From an uncultured Clostridium sp. (GTDB lineage: Bacteria > Bacillota > Clostridia > TANB77 > CAG-508), in NCBI GenBank assembly GCA_947571115.1, contig CANOWW010000009.1:1-64000 (forward strand): a DNA stretch of 64,000 bases, in the 5' to 3' direction. Shown here one piece after another: positions 25,734 through 34,827 of this stretch. Position 1 is the first letter of the stretch. Every line of letters begins with the position of its first letter. A program made the position numbers and the translations under genes. The notes under the pieces were generated by a model. That model had not been told where the DNA came from. It did no database searches and saw only the letters and a list, made by a program, of their open reading frames with translations.

Positions 25734-28700
25734 TTAGTTAAAATACACTACTCCGCTTTCAAACAATTTTTGATCCTTCTTTCCCGGCATATTTTTATAA
25801 ATATCCGTATAACTTCTCTCAGAATGCCCCATTTTTCCCATAATTCTACCATCAGGACTGGTAATACATTCAATTGCATAATGAGAGCCGTTTGGGTTAA
25901 ACTCAATTTCCATACTAGCATTGCCTTCAAAGTCAACATATTGTGTTGCGATTTGTCCATTTTTTGCCAAATTCTTATATACGTCTTCTTTTACCACAAA
26001 TCTTCCTTCGCCATGGGAAATTGGAATAGTAAATACATCTCCTAAATTCACTTTACTAAACCAAGGCGACATTTTAGAAGTCACTTTCGTTTGCACCATA
26101 CAAGATTGATGTCTTGCAATTTGGTTAAATGTCAAAGTTGGCATTTCGCTCGTCATATCTATAATTTTTCCATAAGGCAACAAGCCCGTTTTCACAAGTG
26201 CTTGAAAGCCATTACAAATACCTAACATCAAACCATCCTTTTCATACAAATGACTATGGATTAAATCTCTTAATTTAGGATTTCTAAACACAGTCGCGAT
26301 AAATTTACCAGAGCCGTCTGGCTCGTCTCCGCTGCTGAAACCACCTGGTAACATAATGATTTGCGCCTGCTCAATTTGCTTCGCAAATTCTTCTATTGAA
26401 TCTGTTATATCATTTGATTTAATATTTTTGAAAACGCTAGTATTTACGATTGCTCCTGCATCTTCAAACGCTTTGGTCAAATCATATTCACAATTGGTGC
26501 CCGGAAAAACTGGTATAAACACACGTGGTTTTGCAATTGGTTTCGCACACTTTATCGCACACTTTTTATCAGACACAATATTTTCCACTGTTGCATTTTC
26601 GTTTTTCACTTTGGTTGGAAAAACTTTTTCAAGTGGCTCTTGCCAACCTTGAATCAATTCGTCAATTGGCATTTCTACATCGTGGGCAACAATTTTTCCA
26701 CAATCACACGTTGTTCCTAATTCCACAAACTTGCTATTTTCCACATTTTCAGCCAACTCTATTACAAAAGAACCATACATCAATTCAAAAAAGTTGATAT
26801 CTGCGGTTAGCCTAAAACCTAATTTATTTCCCATGCATGCTTTTGTTAAAACATCGGCTATTCCACCATTTCGTACAGTTGCAACAGAAAGTACTTTTCC
26901 CTCGTTAATTAATTTATGTACGATTTCAAAATTTTCTTTTAAATCCTCAAAATCTGGCAAATCATTTTCGTCCTTTTTACTTCTCAGCAAAACAACTTTT
27001 GAACCAGCTTTTTTGAATTCATTAGAAACCACTTTACGAATATCCACCGTACTTACACTAAAGGAAACCACGGTTGGTGGTACATCTAAATCATTATACG
27101 AACCAGACATACTGTCTTTTCCACCAATTGACGCTACCTGCATTTTTTCTTGTACTAAATACGCTCCCAACAATGCTGCAAAAGGCTTGCCCCATCTGCT
27201 TGGCTGATTTCCTAACTTTTCAAAATACTCTTGCAAAGTCAGCCAAGACTCTTTATAATCTCCGCCAAGTGCAACTAATTTCGTCATAGACTCAACTATG
27301 CTATATACGGCTCCATGAAATGGACTCCATTTTGCAATTTCTGGATTAAAACCATAAGTCATAATGGTTCCTGTATTGGTGTAGCCCTTCAAAGTAGGAA
27401 TTCGAGCAACCATTCCTTCGGCTGGTGTTAACTGATATTTTCCGCCAAATGGCATCATCACAGTACCAGCACCAATTGTGCTATCAAATCTTTCCACCAA
27501 ACCTTTTTGTGAACAACAATTTAAACCAGAAATCATTTCTTTCCATTTTTTCACAATATCTTTTGAATTTTCTTGTATTTTGAATGGAGATTTTTCATCG
27601 TCTGGTTTTTGAACAGAAACCTGCGTTTTTTTCACATCGCCATTCGTATCCAAAAACTCTCTTGAAACATCCACGATACATTTTCCACGCCAAAACATTT
27701 TCACACGTGGCTCTTCCACAACTTCCGCTACAATCGTTGATTCAATATTTTCTGTTTCTGTCAAATGAATAAATTTCCCTACATTTTCCTTCGCAATCAC
27801 AACAGCCATTCTTTCTTGCGACTCAGAAATAGCAAGCTCGGTTCCGTCTAAGCCTGCATATTTGGTAGGCACTTTATCCAAGTTAATAACTAACCCCTCT
27901 GCCAATTCGCCAATTGCCACAGACACTCCACCAGCACCAAAATCATTGCATCTTTTGATTAATTGAGTTGCTTCTGGGTTCCTGAATAACCTTTGAATTT
28001 TTCGCTCCTCTGGCGCATTTCCCTTTTGCACCTCTGCTCCGCAAGTTGTCAGAGACTCGCTATTGTGTGCTTTGGAACTTCCTGTTGCTCCTCCACAACC
28101 ATCACGACCAGTGCGTCCACCTAATAATACAACTATATCCCCCAGCTCAGGTCTACTTCTTACTACGTTTTCCTTTGGCGCAGCTCCAATCAATGCACCT
28201 AGTTCCAATCTTTTTGCCAAATATCCATCATCATAAATTTCGGCAACTTGTCCTGTTGCCAAACCAATTTGGTTTCCATAAGAACTATAACCACGTGCCG
28301 CTTCATTCGTTAATTTACGTTGTGGCAACTTGTTTGGCATTGTATCTTCAACAGCTTGTCTTGGGTCTCCACAACCCGTAATGCGCATTGCTTGATAAAC
28401 ATAAACTCTTCCAGATAATGGATCACGAATACAACCACCAAGACAGGTTGCTGCTCCACCAAAAGGCTCAATTTCGGTTGGATGATTATGAGTTTCATTT
28501 TTGAACATAATCAAATATTCTTCAGGCTTCCCGTCTACCAAAATTTCAGCACGAAAACTGCAAGCGTTGATTTCTTCTGACTCGTCCAAATTCTTCAAAA
28601 CGCCTCTTTGCTTTAATTCTTTCGCCACAATCGTTCCTAAATCCATCAAGCAAACATCTTTTGGTTTTCGACCTTCATACACAAATTCTCTTGATTTTGT

Positions 28701-29456
28701 ATAATCTTCAAATACTTTTTGCAACAAATCCCACTGAATGTCAATTTTCTCTAGTTTCGTAAGGAAAGTCGTATGTCTACAATGGTCTGACCAATAAGTA
28801 TCAATCATTTTCATTTCTGTCATAGTTGGATCGCGCTGCTCTGTTTCTTTGAAATATTTTTGACAAAATTTTAAATCAGCCAAATCCATCGCAAATCCAT
28901 ATTTTTGATAGAACTTCTCGCTATCTTCGTCTGTCATATAAATAAATCCATCAATGACCGATACATCTTCTGGTGCATTCATATTTTCTTCTAAAGTCTC
29001 TAATTTTTCTAAAGAACATTCTTTTGAATCTACTGGATTAATCATGTATTTTTTTATTTTTTCCATTTCTTCGTCAGTTAGATTTCCATATAACAAATAA
29101 ATTTTAGCAGATTTTGCAATCGGCTTTTTCCCATTTGACAAAATTTGCAAACATTCTGCCAGTGCATTCGCTCTTTGGTCAAACTGCCCTGGCAAAAATT
29201 CTATTCCAAATACTTTGGCTTCTTTTTCAATGGGATAACCCTCCACAAAATAATCATCTACTTGTGGCTCTGAAAAAATGGTTCCTTTGGCTTGCTCAAA
29301 TACTTCATCTGTTATTCCGTCAACATCATATCTGTTTAAAATAGCAATTTTTTCTAATTGCTTTATCTGCAAATTTTCCCTTATGTCATTTAATAAACCT
29401 TCTGCTTCTATGTCAAACCCTGGTTTCTTTTGCACATAAATTCTTTGGACACTCAT
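25734..29456 (-). CDS. purL: phosphoribosylformylglycinamidine synthase, single-chain
   Basis: FGAM synthase makes FGAM from FGAR, glutamine and ATP in de novo purine synthesis. This is the large form (1240 aa) with synthetase and glutaminase domains in one chain. It shows SDHCRHTTF near residue 230, ETHNHPTEIEPFGGAATCLGGCIRD, the second half with IGGKDSMSG, and the C-terminal glutaminase with GGFSSGDE, the nucleophile Cys in MLGICNGFQ and a His in SHGEGRFV. PurM, the next enzyme in the pathway, is at 44125-45168, so purine genes are dispersed. A consensus promoter lies at 29486-29514. Confidence 0.97.
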   Translation of the reverse strand: MSVQRIYVQKKPGFDIEAEGLLNDIRENLQIKQLEKIAILNRYDVDGITDEVFEQAKGTIFSEPQVDDYFVEGYPIEKEAKVFGIEFLPGQFDQRANALAECLQILSNGKKPIAKSAKIYLLYGNLTDEEMEKIKKYMINPVDSKECSLEKLETLEENMNAPEDVSVIDGFIYMTDEDSEKFYQKYGFAMDLADLKFCQKYFKETEQRDPTMTEMKMIDTYWSDHCRHTTFLTKLEKIDIQWDLLQKVFEDYTKSREFVYEGRKPKDVCLMDLGTIVAKELKQRGVLKNLDESEEINACSFRAEILVDGKPEEYLIMFKNETHNHPTEIEPFGGAATCLGGCIRDPLSGRVYVYQAMRITGCGDPRQAVEDTMPNKLPQRKLTNEAARGYSSYGNQIGLATGQVAEIYDDGYLAKRLELGALIGAAPKENVVRSRPELGDIVVLLGGRTGRDGCGGATGSSKAHNSESLTTCGAEVQKGNAPEERKIQRLFRNPEATQLIKRCNDFGAGGVSVAIGELAEGLVINLDKVPTKYAGLDGTELAISESQERMAVVIAKENVGKFIHLTETENIESTIVAEVVEEPRVKMFWRGKCIVDVSREFLDTNGDVKKTQVSVQKPDDEKSPFKIQENSKDIVKKWKEMISGLNCCSQKGLVERFDSTIGAGTVMMPFGGKYQLTPAEGMVARIPTLKGYTNTGTIMTYGFNPEIAKWSPFHGAVYSIVESMTKLVALGGDYKESWLTLQEYFEKLGNQPSRWGKPFAALLGAYLVQEKMQVASIGGKDSMSGSYNDLDVPPTVVSFSVSTVDIRKVVSNEFKKAGSKVVLLRSKKDENDLPDFEDLKENFEIVHKLINEGKVLSVATVRNGGIADVLTKACMGNKLGFRLTADINFFELMYGSFVIELAENVENSKFVELGTTCDCGKIVAHDVEMPIDELIQGWQEPLEKVFPTKVKNENATVENIVSDKKCAIKCAKPIAKPRVFIPVFPGTNCEYDLTKAFEDAGAIVNTSVFKNIKSNDITDSIEEFAKQIEQAQIIMLPGGFSSGDEPDGSGKFIATVFRNPKLRDLIHSHLYEKDGLMLGICNGFQALVKTGLLPYGKIIDMTSEMPTLTFNQIARHQSCMVQTKVTSKMSPWFSKVNLGDVFTIPISHGEGRFVVKEDVYKNLAKNGQIATQYVDFEGNASMEIEFNPNGSHYAIECITSPDGRIMGKMGHSERSYTDIYKNMPGKKDQKLFESGVVYFN

Positions 29457-29485
29457 GGCTTTCCTCCTAATATTAATTTTCTATA

Positions 29486-29514
29486 TTATATTACATTATG
29501 CCATTTTTTTCAAG
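29486..29514 (-). promoter_or_regulatory. promoter of purL
   Basis: TTGAAA (29509-29514), 17 bases, TATAAT (29486-29491) on the minus strand. No purine riboswitch core was recognised in the short leader. Confidence 0.7.
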
Positions 29515-29537
29515 AACTTTATCAAATTTTACATATA

Positions 29538-29591
29538 AAAGAGAGCATATATATTACTTTCTTTCTAAAAAATAATATACATGCCCTCTTT
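29538..29591 (-). terminator. terminator of the coiled-coil gene
   Basis: A long stem (29573-29591 with 29538-29556) made of AAAGAGGGCATG and its near-complement CATATGCTCTCTTT-type arm, followed by TTTT on the minus strand. It separates the 29619 gene from the purL promoter. Confidence 0.65.
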
Positions 29592-29618
29592 TTCGTGAAA
29601 TTCATTACAGATTTATTA

Positions 29619-30224
29619 TCAATTTTTGGTTACCTTTTGATGTTTTAACTTAAAAATGTCATTTTCATATACTAGACTTTTCACCTCAAGCCTGTCAACT
29701 CTATTTTCTAAGTGACACACTTGGCTGTTCATTCTCTCATTTTTGTCTTTATCTAATAGAACATAATCTCCCATGGATATAATTTTGTCACCATATTCTT
29801 GCTCAAATAAGAAATATCGATCCAACATTTCTTTTCGTAATTTTTCTTCTGAATTTCCTATTTCCATTCTTAGTCTCTCTTCTGAACTTATAATTTGTTC
29901 TTGTAACTCTTGCTTTACTTTTGCTAGTTTTTCATCTAATATCTTTTCTACTGCTGGTTCTAACTTCTCATCTAGAACTTTTTCTATCGCTGGTTCTAAC
30001 TTCTCATCTAAAATTCTTTCTATCGCTGATTCTAATTTTTCATCTAGAATTTTTTCTATTGCTGATTCTAATTTCTCATCTAAAATTCTTTCTATCGCTG
30101 GTTCCAATTTCTCATCTAAAATTCTCTCTATCGCTACCTTTAATTTTTCATCTAGCATTTTTCCTACTGTTGTTTCTAATTTCTCATCTAGCATTTCACC
30201 AAACTTCACTAACAATTCATCCAT
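29619..30224 (-). CDS. coiled-coil repeat protein, 201 aa
   Basis: No known family. Residues 11-106 are eight tandem copies of a 12-residue unit of the form (I/M/V)LDEKLEPAIEK, an amphipathic helix likely to form a long coiled coil. A charged helical C-terminal half includes EERLRMEIGNSEEKLRKEM and a possible second coil (CHLENRVDRLEVKSLVYENDIFKL). There is no signal peptide or membrane segment. It resembles short structural or phage-tail-like coiled-coil proteins, but that cannot be decided. It is flanked by hairpin terminators. The DNA repeat is recent, since units are nearly identical at the nucleotide level. Confidence 0.75.
   Translation of the reverse strand: MDELLVKFGEMLDEKLETTVGKMLDEKLKVAIERILDEKLEPAIERILDEKLESAIEKILDEKLESAIERILDEKLEPAIEKVLDEKLEPAVEKILDEKLAKVKQELQEQIISSEERLRMEIGNSEEKLRKEMLDRYFLFEQEYGDKIISMGDYVLLDKDKNERMNSQVCHLENRVDRLEVKSLVYENDIFKLKHQKVTKN
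29907..30194 (-). repeat. 36-bp tandem coding repeat, about 8 units
   Basis: The unit encodes LDEKLEPAIEKI-type 12-mers, with most differences limited to P/S and K/R swaps. Such a repeat can change copy number by slippage or recombination without breaking the frame. Confidence 0.8.
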
Positions 30225-30345
30225 ATTCTCACCTCCATTCTTTTTTGATTAAAATTATTTTAACACAGCTATCTATGAAATGCAAGTTATTTTTCCATTT
30301 TTTTCACTTACCCTTTGACAATTTTCGACATCATTTTTAACCACT

Positions 30346-30376
30346 AAAAAAGCTTACATCAAATGACGTAAGCCTT
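30346..30376 (-). terminator. terminator after ytfJ
   Basis: AGGCTTACGTC and GATGTAAGCT form a stem (30351-30376), followed on the minus strand by TTTTTT. Confidence 0.75.
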
Positions 30377-30383
30377 TCATTTT

Positions 30384-30929
30384 TTATTCATCTTCTAAAT
30401 ATTCACTTGGTGTATATTGGATATCAACCTCTGGCACTTTTGTGTTATTCTGATTATTTTCATTCTTATTCTCTGTTTTATTTTCCTTAGATTTTATCTT
30501 AATATCCAAATTTTTATCAACAACTGAATTAATCCTTTGCATCAAATCTGGAACATAATCCATTAATTTATCGATAGCAGAAGTATGCTCAATCGGCATA
30601 ATCTTAATTGAATCTTGCATGACTACAATAAACGCAACTGGGCTAATACTTACTCCAGCGCCACTTCCGCCACCAAACGGCAAGCGGTATTTCGCTTCTT
30701 CCTCTTTATCTTTTTTTCTATATTCATTCACTGTTTCACTTTGAAACTCACTGCCACCTGCTGCAAATCCAAAACATACCTTAGAAATCGGAATAATTAC
30801 CATATTATTGGATGTCTCAATTGGCTCCCCAATAATCGTATTGACATCTACCATATCCTGAATGCTATTCATTGCAGTTTTCATAAGACCTTCAATTGGA
30901 TGTGTTTCATTCATATTTTCCACGCTCAC
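30384..30929 (-). CDS. ytfJ: sporulation protein YtfJ (GerW family)
   Basis: A 181-residue GerW/YtfJ protein, required for normal spore germination in Bacillus and widespread in spore-forming Clostridia. Its signature is visible: HPIEGLMKTAMNSIQDMVDVNTIIGEPI near the start, VIIPISKVCFGFAAGG, and the glycine-rich GGGSGAGVSISPVAFIVV. The C-terminal 40 residues are a charged, Asn/Lys-rich tail. It follows a DUF2953-type gene, the usual order downstream of scpAB in Clostridia. Together with spoIVB this marks a sporulating lineage. Confidence 0.92.
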   Translation of the reverse strand: MSVENMNETHPIEGLMKTAMNSIQDMVDVNTIIGEPIETSNNMVIIPISKVCFGFAAGGSEFQSETVNEYRKKDKEEEAKYRLPFGGGSGAGVSISPVAFIVVMQDSIKIMPIEHTSAIDKLMDYVPDLMQRINSVVDKNLDIKIKSKENKTENKNENNQNNTKVPEVDIQYTPSEYLEDE

Positions 30930-30987
30930 TTTCTTTTCATTTTACTCAAAACTATTATTTGTCAAAAATACATTTTTATTCAAAAAA

Positions 30988-31593
30988 CTAAATTTTGAGT
31001 GCACTTTTTTCTTCTATCACTTTTTTTAACTTCTGTTTTACTTGTCGTTTCTGTTTTTGTGAAAACAGTGCTTTTATCAAATTTATCAGATTTATTGACA
31101 ATTTCAAGGAAATTCTAAAACTTAATTCATTTGAATTGTAAATTGGTACAACATGATAATTATAATTCTTTTGGTTTATTTTTCTCCTATTTTTCGCAAA
31201 AAAAATACTGAAAAAAGTAGAAATTACAAATACAGAAAAAGCTGTAAGCAAAACATCTTCTGTTCCAATTTTTAGCTCTACCTTAAATTCATTCAATCTA
31301 AAATCAAGAATTTTCAAAAACTCTAAAACAGATGTCATTTTAAAATCCTTCATTTTTAAATTATCCATTTGCAAATTTTTATAGGGAATTGACCAACCCA
31401 AAAAATAAATTCCCTCTTTTCTCAAATGAATACTCAGTATTTTTACAATTCCTAGTAAATAAAGTCCCACATTAATGTCAAAATCAACTTTTTTTGAGTT
31501 TCGTTCTTTTTGCAAAGATAAAATATTTATTTTCACTTTTAAAGTTATCAAAAGCAAAAAAACCACAAAAAAAATACTAATCAATATTTTCAT
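30988..31593 (-). CDS. DUF2953-type membrane protein
   Basis: A 201-residue protein with an N-terminal membrane helix (ILISIFFVVFLLLITLKV), a central beta-rich part, and a second hydrophobic stretch near residues 117-137. That layout, and its place directly before ytfJ, fit the DUF2953 family commonly found next to scpB and ytfJ in Clostridia. Function unknown; a sporulation role is suspected from context only. Confidence 0.7.
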   Translation of the reverse strand: MKILISIFFVVFLLLITLKVKINILSLQKERNSKKVDFDINVGLYLLGIVKILSIHLRKEGIYFLGWSIPYKNLQMDNLKMKDFKMTSVLEFLKILDFRLNEFKVELKIGTEDVLLTAFSVFVISTFFSIFFAKNRRKINQKNYNYHVVPIYNSNELSFRISLKLSINLINLIKALFSQKQKRQVKQKLKKVIEEKSALKI

Positions 31594-31661
31594 AAGCCTT
31601 CTCCTAAATATTGATAGTATTTTTTTCCAAAAATTGATAATTTATGCAAAAAAATGAAATG

Positions 31662-31690
31662 CCTGGCGGTACTTTAGCAGCACCGCCAGG
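31662..31690 (-). terminator. terminator after the 31713 gene
   Basis: CCTGGCGGT (31662-31670) and ACCGCCAGG (31682-31690) form a perfect 9-bp stem, followed on the minus strand by CATTTCATTTTTTTG. Confidence 0.75.
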
Positions 31691-31712
31691 ACTTAAGAGT
31701 CGTATAACTAAT

Positions 31713-32300
31713 TCATTTTACAATTTCAGATTTTACTTCTCCAAAAATTTTTTTCAAAGAAATATATACCAATTGAAAAACATAATTGAGGTGCTCTCTT
31801 TTCGCCAAATTAACCTCACGATTTGCCTCTGGTAATTTAAACCAGTTGCAAGCAACCTTCAATTCATCCGCCGTAACATACACTGTTTCCTTTTCTAAGC
31901 CCGGATACCATAGTGGCATTTTATCAAACCTAATAATCTCAATCGGAATTTCTGCATATAAAGTAGCATATTTTTCCCATATCTGATTATTAGAATCTAA
32001 CTCTTTGCCACAAGCATTGGAAATCTCATAAGCAGTTTCAATTATATACTCCTGTTTGAGATGTTCATCAACTTGCTTATCTTGTTCCATTTCTTCAATT
32101 TTCAAAAGCATTATCTCAGCTTTTTCCAGATGACTGGGCTCACCAAACACCTCTTTAATGAGCTGTTCTGGAAAACGCCGTCTTAATATGGAACGCTCTT
32201 TGCAAATATATGCTTTTTTTGCATTTTCCAAAGTTATAGTTTTTCCATCATCCCGAAGAGCATTTAGAAAATTCAAAATCTCTTGTCTTTCATCCATCAT
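31713..32300 (-). CDS. hypothetical protein, 195 aa
   Basis: Not recognised. A soluble, mostly helical protein with a conserved-looking end (REVNLAKREHLNYVFQLVYISLKKIF). It sits where scpB is normally found, between scpA and the DUF2953 gene, but it does not look like the winged-helix ScpB. It starts at ATG 32300 behind AAGGAG, 120 bases after scpA, and has its own terminator. Two in-frame CGG codons (LRDDG and RRRFPEQ) set it apart from the housekeeping genes and suggest acquisition. It may have replaced scpB. Confidence 0.7.
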   Translation of the reverse strand: MMDERQEILNFLNALRDDGKTITLENAKKAYICKERSILRRRFPEQLIKEVFGEPSHLEKAEIMLLKIEEMEQDKQVDEHLKQEYIIETAYEISNACGKELDSNNQIWEKYATLYAEIPIEIIRFDKMPLWYPGLEKETVYVTADELKVACNWFKLPEANREVNLAKREHLNYVFQLVYISLKKIFGEVKSEIVK

Positions 32301-32423
32301 ATTAGTATTTGCTCCTTTCTTGATTATGATTTCAAAAATGTTAAAAACATGTATATTATACCATATTTTACATAAAAAGTCAAGAAACTGGAGCCGTTAT
32401 TTTCGCATTTTTCTCTTTTATAG

Positions 32424-33179
32424 CTAATCTTCACGTTTTCTCTTTGAAATCACAATATCTCCAAAAAGTTCCTCTTGTTCTGTATTAATTTTGCTTCTCC
32501 TGCTTAGTTCTAAAACTCCCGAAAATGCTGTAACGACTTCTTCTTTTGGTTTTTCTCTTAAAGAAAATAGCTTTCCAAACACAAATTTGGGCTTTCGCAC
32601 TAATTCTCTAAAAATTTCTTTTACTTTATCAGAAACCGAGTACACATCATGAACCGCTATTTTATCAATATTTTTCGCATTTTCGTTTTTCTTATTCTCT
32701 TCTTTTTCAAGCAATTTTGAATAGGTTTTCATAATATTTTCAACTGTATATTTTTTTTCAATCGTCTGTTTTGGAAGTTCAATATTTTCTGCAAATTTAT
32801 GAACTCGATTAGAATAAATTTGAATTCTTTCCTTAAACAATTTACTAATTTCTTTAAATTTTTTATATTCAATAATTCTGTTTAGCAGTTCTTCTTCTGT
32901 AAGTTCAGCCTCATCCTCCGCTTCTTTAGGAAGTAAGCCTTTCGACTTTATCAAAAGTAAAGTGGATGCCATTACTAAAAATTCGCTTGCCACTTCTAAA
33001 TTCAGTTTCTCTTGCTCTCTTAAATATTCCATATATTGGTCTGTTATTTGGGTTATTTCTATTTTATAAATATCCATTTTGTTTTTGTCAATTAAGTAAC
33101 AAAGCAAATCAAGTGGTCCCTCAAAATTATCCAATCTTAATTCATATTTTTTCGTTTCCAATGAAATGATTTTATTCAT
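32424..33179 (-). CDS. scpA: segregation and condensation protein A
   Basis: ScpA is the kleisin that bridges SMC heads in bacterial condensin. LDNFEGPLDLLCYLIDKNKMDIYKIEITQITDQYMEYL is the N-terminal SMC-binding signature, followed by FLVMASTLLLIKSKGLLP. The 251-residue length is typical. It abuts recX, so recA-recX-scpA form one unit. The usual downstream scpB is absent here and an unrelated gene lies in its place. SMC is not in the window. Confidence 0.94.
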   Translation of the reverse strand: MNKIISLETKKYELRLDNFEGPLDLLCYLIDKNKMDIYKIEITQITDQYMEYLREQEKLNLEVASEFLVMASTLLLIKSKGLLPKEAEDEAELTEEELLNRIIEYKKFKEISKLFKERIQIYSNRVHKFAENIELPKQTIEKKYTVENIMKTYSKLLEKEENKKNENAKNIDKIAVHDVYSVSDKVKEIFRELVRKPKFVFGKLFSLREKPKEEVVTAFSGVLELSRRSKINTEQEELFGDIVISKRKRED

Positions 33180-33635
33180 TTATTTCTCCAATTCTTGCAT
33201 CGTTTCTTGTCGATAGCCTTTTTTATACAAAAAATCTTTTACCGCATTTTCATCTGAATTTTGAATTTTTTTATGCCAGATTTTTTGAGCAGAATTTATT
33301 TCATATTCTATAAGCTCCTCTTCATGTTTGCTAACATATTCCTCTACGATTTTTTTACTAACACCTTTCTGACACAACTTGTAACTAATTTCCCTAATAG
33401 ATAAACTTTTCAAATTCATAAATTCCTGCACACTTCTTTGGACATAATCAAAATCATCAATATAATTTAATTCTTTAAAATATTCAATCGCATCTTCCAC
33501 AGCTGTTTCCTCTTCTTCACAAAATTTCTGCCTAATTTCCTGTTCTGTTCTTTTTTTATATAAAATATATTTTAGCATTTTACTTCGTAGTTTATCAATC
33601 TTTTCAGCTTCTTCAAAATTCTTCATATAGTCCAT
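33180..33635 (-). CDS. recX: RecX-type regulator of RecA
   Basis: RecX caps or disassembles RecA filaments. The 151-residue, three-helix-repeat protein has LKYILYKKRTEQEIRQKF, IEYFKELNYIDDFDYVQRSVQEF and REISYKLCQKGVSKKIVEEYV, the three tandem helical modules of the family. It lies 15 bases after recA and abuts scpA. Sequence identity to well-studied RecX is low, but context and pattern agree. Confidence 0.88.
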   Translation of the reverse strand: MDYMKNFEEAEKIDKLRSKMLKYILYKKRTEQEIRQKFCEEEETAVEDAIEYFKELNYIDDFDYVQRSVQEFMNLKSLSIREISYKLCQKGVSKKIVEEYVSKHEEELIEYEINSAQKIWHKKIQNSDENAVKDFLYKKGYRQETMQELEK

Positions 33636-33650
33636 AAATCTAATTCCATT

Positions 33651-34709
33651 CTATTCCTCAACTTCTTCTTTTTCCTCATTTTTGGCTGGTTCTTCTTCTC
33701 CTAAAGCATTTTCAAAAGCTTTTGCAAAATTATCTCTTACTTTTTTCTCAATTTCTGTCATAAATTCTGGATTTTCAATCATATATTGTTTTACGTTTTC
33801 GCGCCCTTGCTTCAATTTTTCTCCATTATAGCTAAACCAAGAACCCGCCTTCTCAATAATATTCAAATTAACCGCCATATCCAAAATATTGCTTGCTTTT
33901 GAAATACCTTCTCCATACATAATATCAAATTCTGCTTCTCTAAATGGCGGAGCAACCTTGTTTTTTACAATTTTTACTCTGGCTCTATTTCCCATAACTT
34001 GCCCATCTTGCTTGATATTCTCAATCTTACGAATATCCATTCTAACCGAAGCATAGAATTTCAAAGCTCTACCACCAGTTGTTGTTTCTGGATTTCCAAA
34101 CATCACACCAATTTTTTCTCTTAATTGGTTAATAAAAATAATTACCGTTTTCGTTTTATTGACAGCACCTGCTAGTTTTCTCAAAGCCTGAGACATTAGT
34201 CTTGCTTGTAATCCCATATGGGAATCTCCCATATCGCCATCAATTTCAGCTTTTGGAACCAAAGCTGCAACAGAATCTACAACAATCACATCAAGTGCCC
34301 CACTTCGCACCAATGCCTCTGTGATTTCCAAAGCCTGTTCTCCCGTATCTGGCTGTGATACAAGTAATTCATCAATATTCACACCAATTTTCTTGGCATA
34401 CACTGGGTCTAACGCATGCTCAGCATCCACAAAAGCTGCCTCTCCACCTGTTTTTTGCGCTTCTGCAATAATATGCAACGCAAGCGTAGTTTTACCAGAA
34501 GACTCTGGTCCATACACTTCTATAATTCTTCCTCTTGGCACACCACCAATTCCTAAAGCAACATCTAAACCTAAGGCTCCAGTTGGAATGGCCTCTATTT
34601 CCATGGCTTTATATTCACCCAATTTCATGACTGAACCTTTACCAAATTGTTTTTCTATTTGACTCATTGCGGCATCTAATGCCTTTCTTTTTTCTGCATT
34701 ATCTGACAT
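33651..34709 (-). CDS. recA: recombinase RecA
   Basis: RecA carries out homologous strand exchange and activates the SOS response. The 352-residue protein has Walker A GPESSGKT at residues 67-74, the Walker [13 protein letters not shown], the DNA-binding loop [44 protein letters not shown] and a Glu-rich tail. It has its own consensus promoter at 34760-34788. I saw no clear SOS operator near it. Confidence 0.98.
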   Translation of the reverse strand: MSDNAEKRKALDAAMSQIEKQFGKGSVMKLGEYKAMEIEAIPTGALGLDVALGIGGVPRGRIIEVYGPESSGKTTLALHIIAEAQKTGGEAAFVDAEHALDPVYAKKIGVNIDELLVSQPDTGEQALEITEALVRSGALDVIVVDSVAALVPKAEIDGDMGDSHMGLQARLMSQALRKLAGAVNKTKTVIIFINQLREKIGVMFGNPETTTGGRALKFYASVRMDIRKIENIKQDGQVMGNRARVKIVKNKVAPPFREAEFDIMYGEGISKASNILDMAVNLNIIEKAGSWFSYNGEKLKQGRENVKQYMIENPEFMTEIEKKVRDNFAKAFENALGEEEPAKNEEKEEVEE

Positions 34710-34759
34710 ATTTTATTTCCTCCTTCAAAATTTTGTTCTGTAAAACTTCTGTTTGTTTT

Positions 34760-34788
34760 ATTGTAACTTTTATTCTCTTTTTTGTCAA
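34760..34788 (-). promoter_or_regulatory. promoter of recA
   Basis: TTGACA (34783-34788), 17 bases, TACAAT (34760-34765) on the minus strand. Confidence 0.8.
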
Positions 34789-34827
34789 TACTTTTTTATT
34801 TTTATTTTTGAAATTATTAAAATAATT

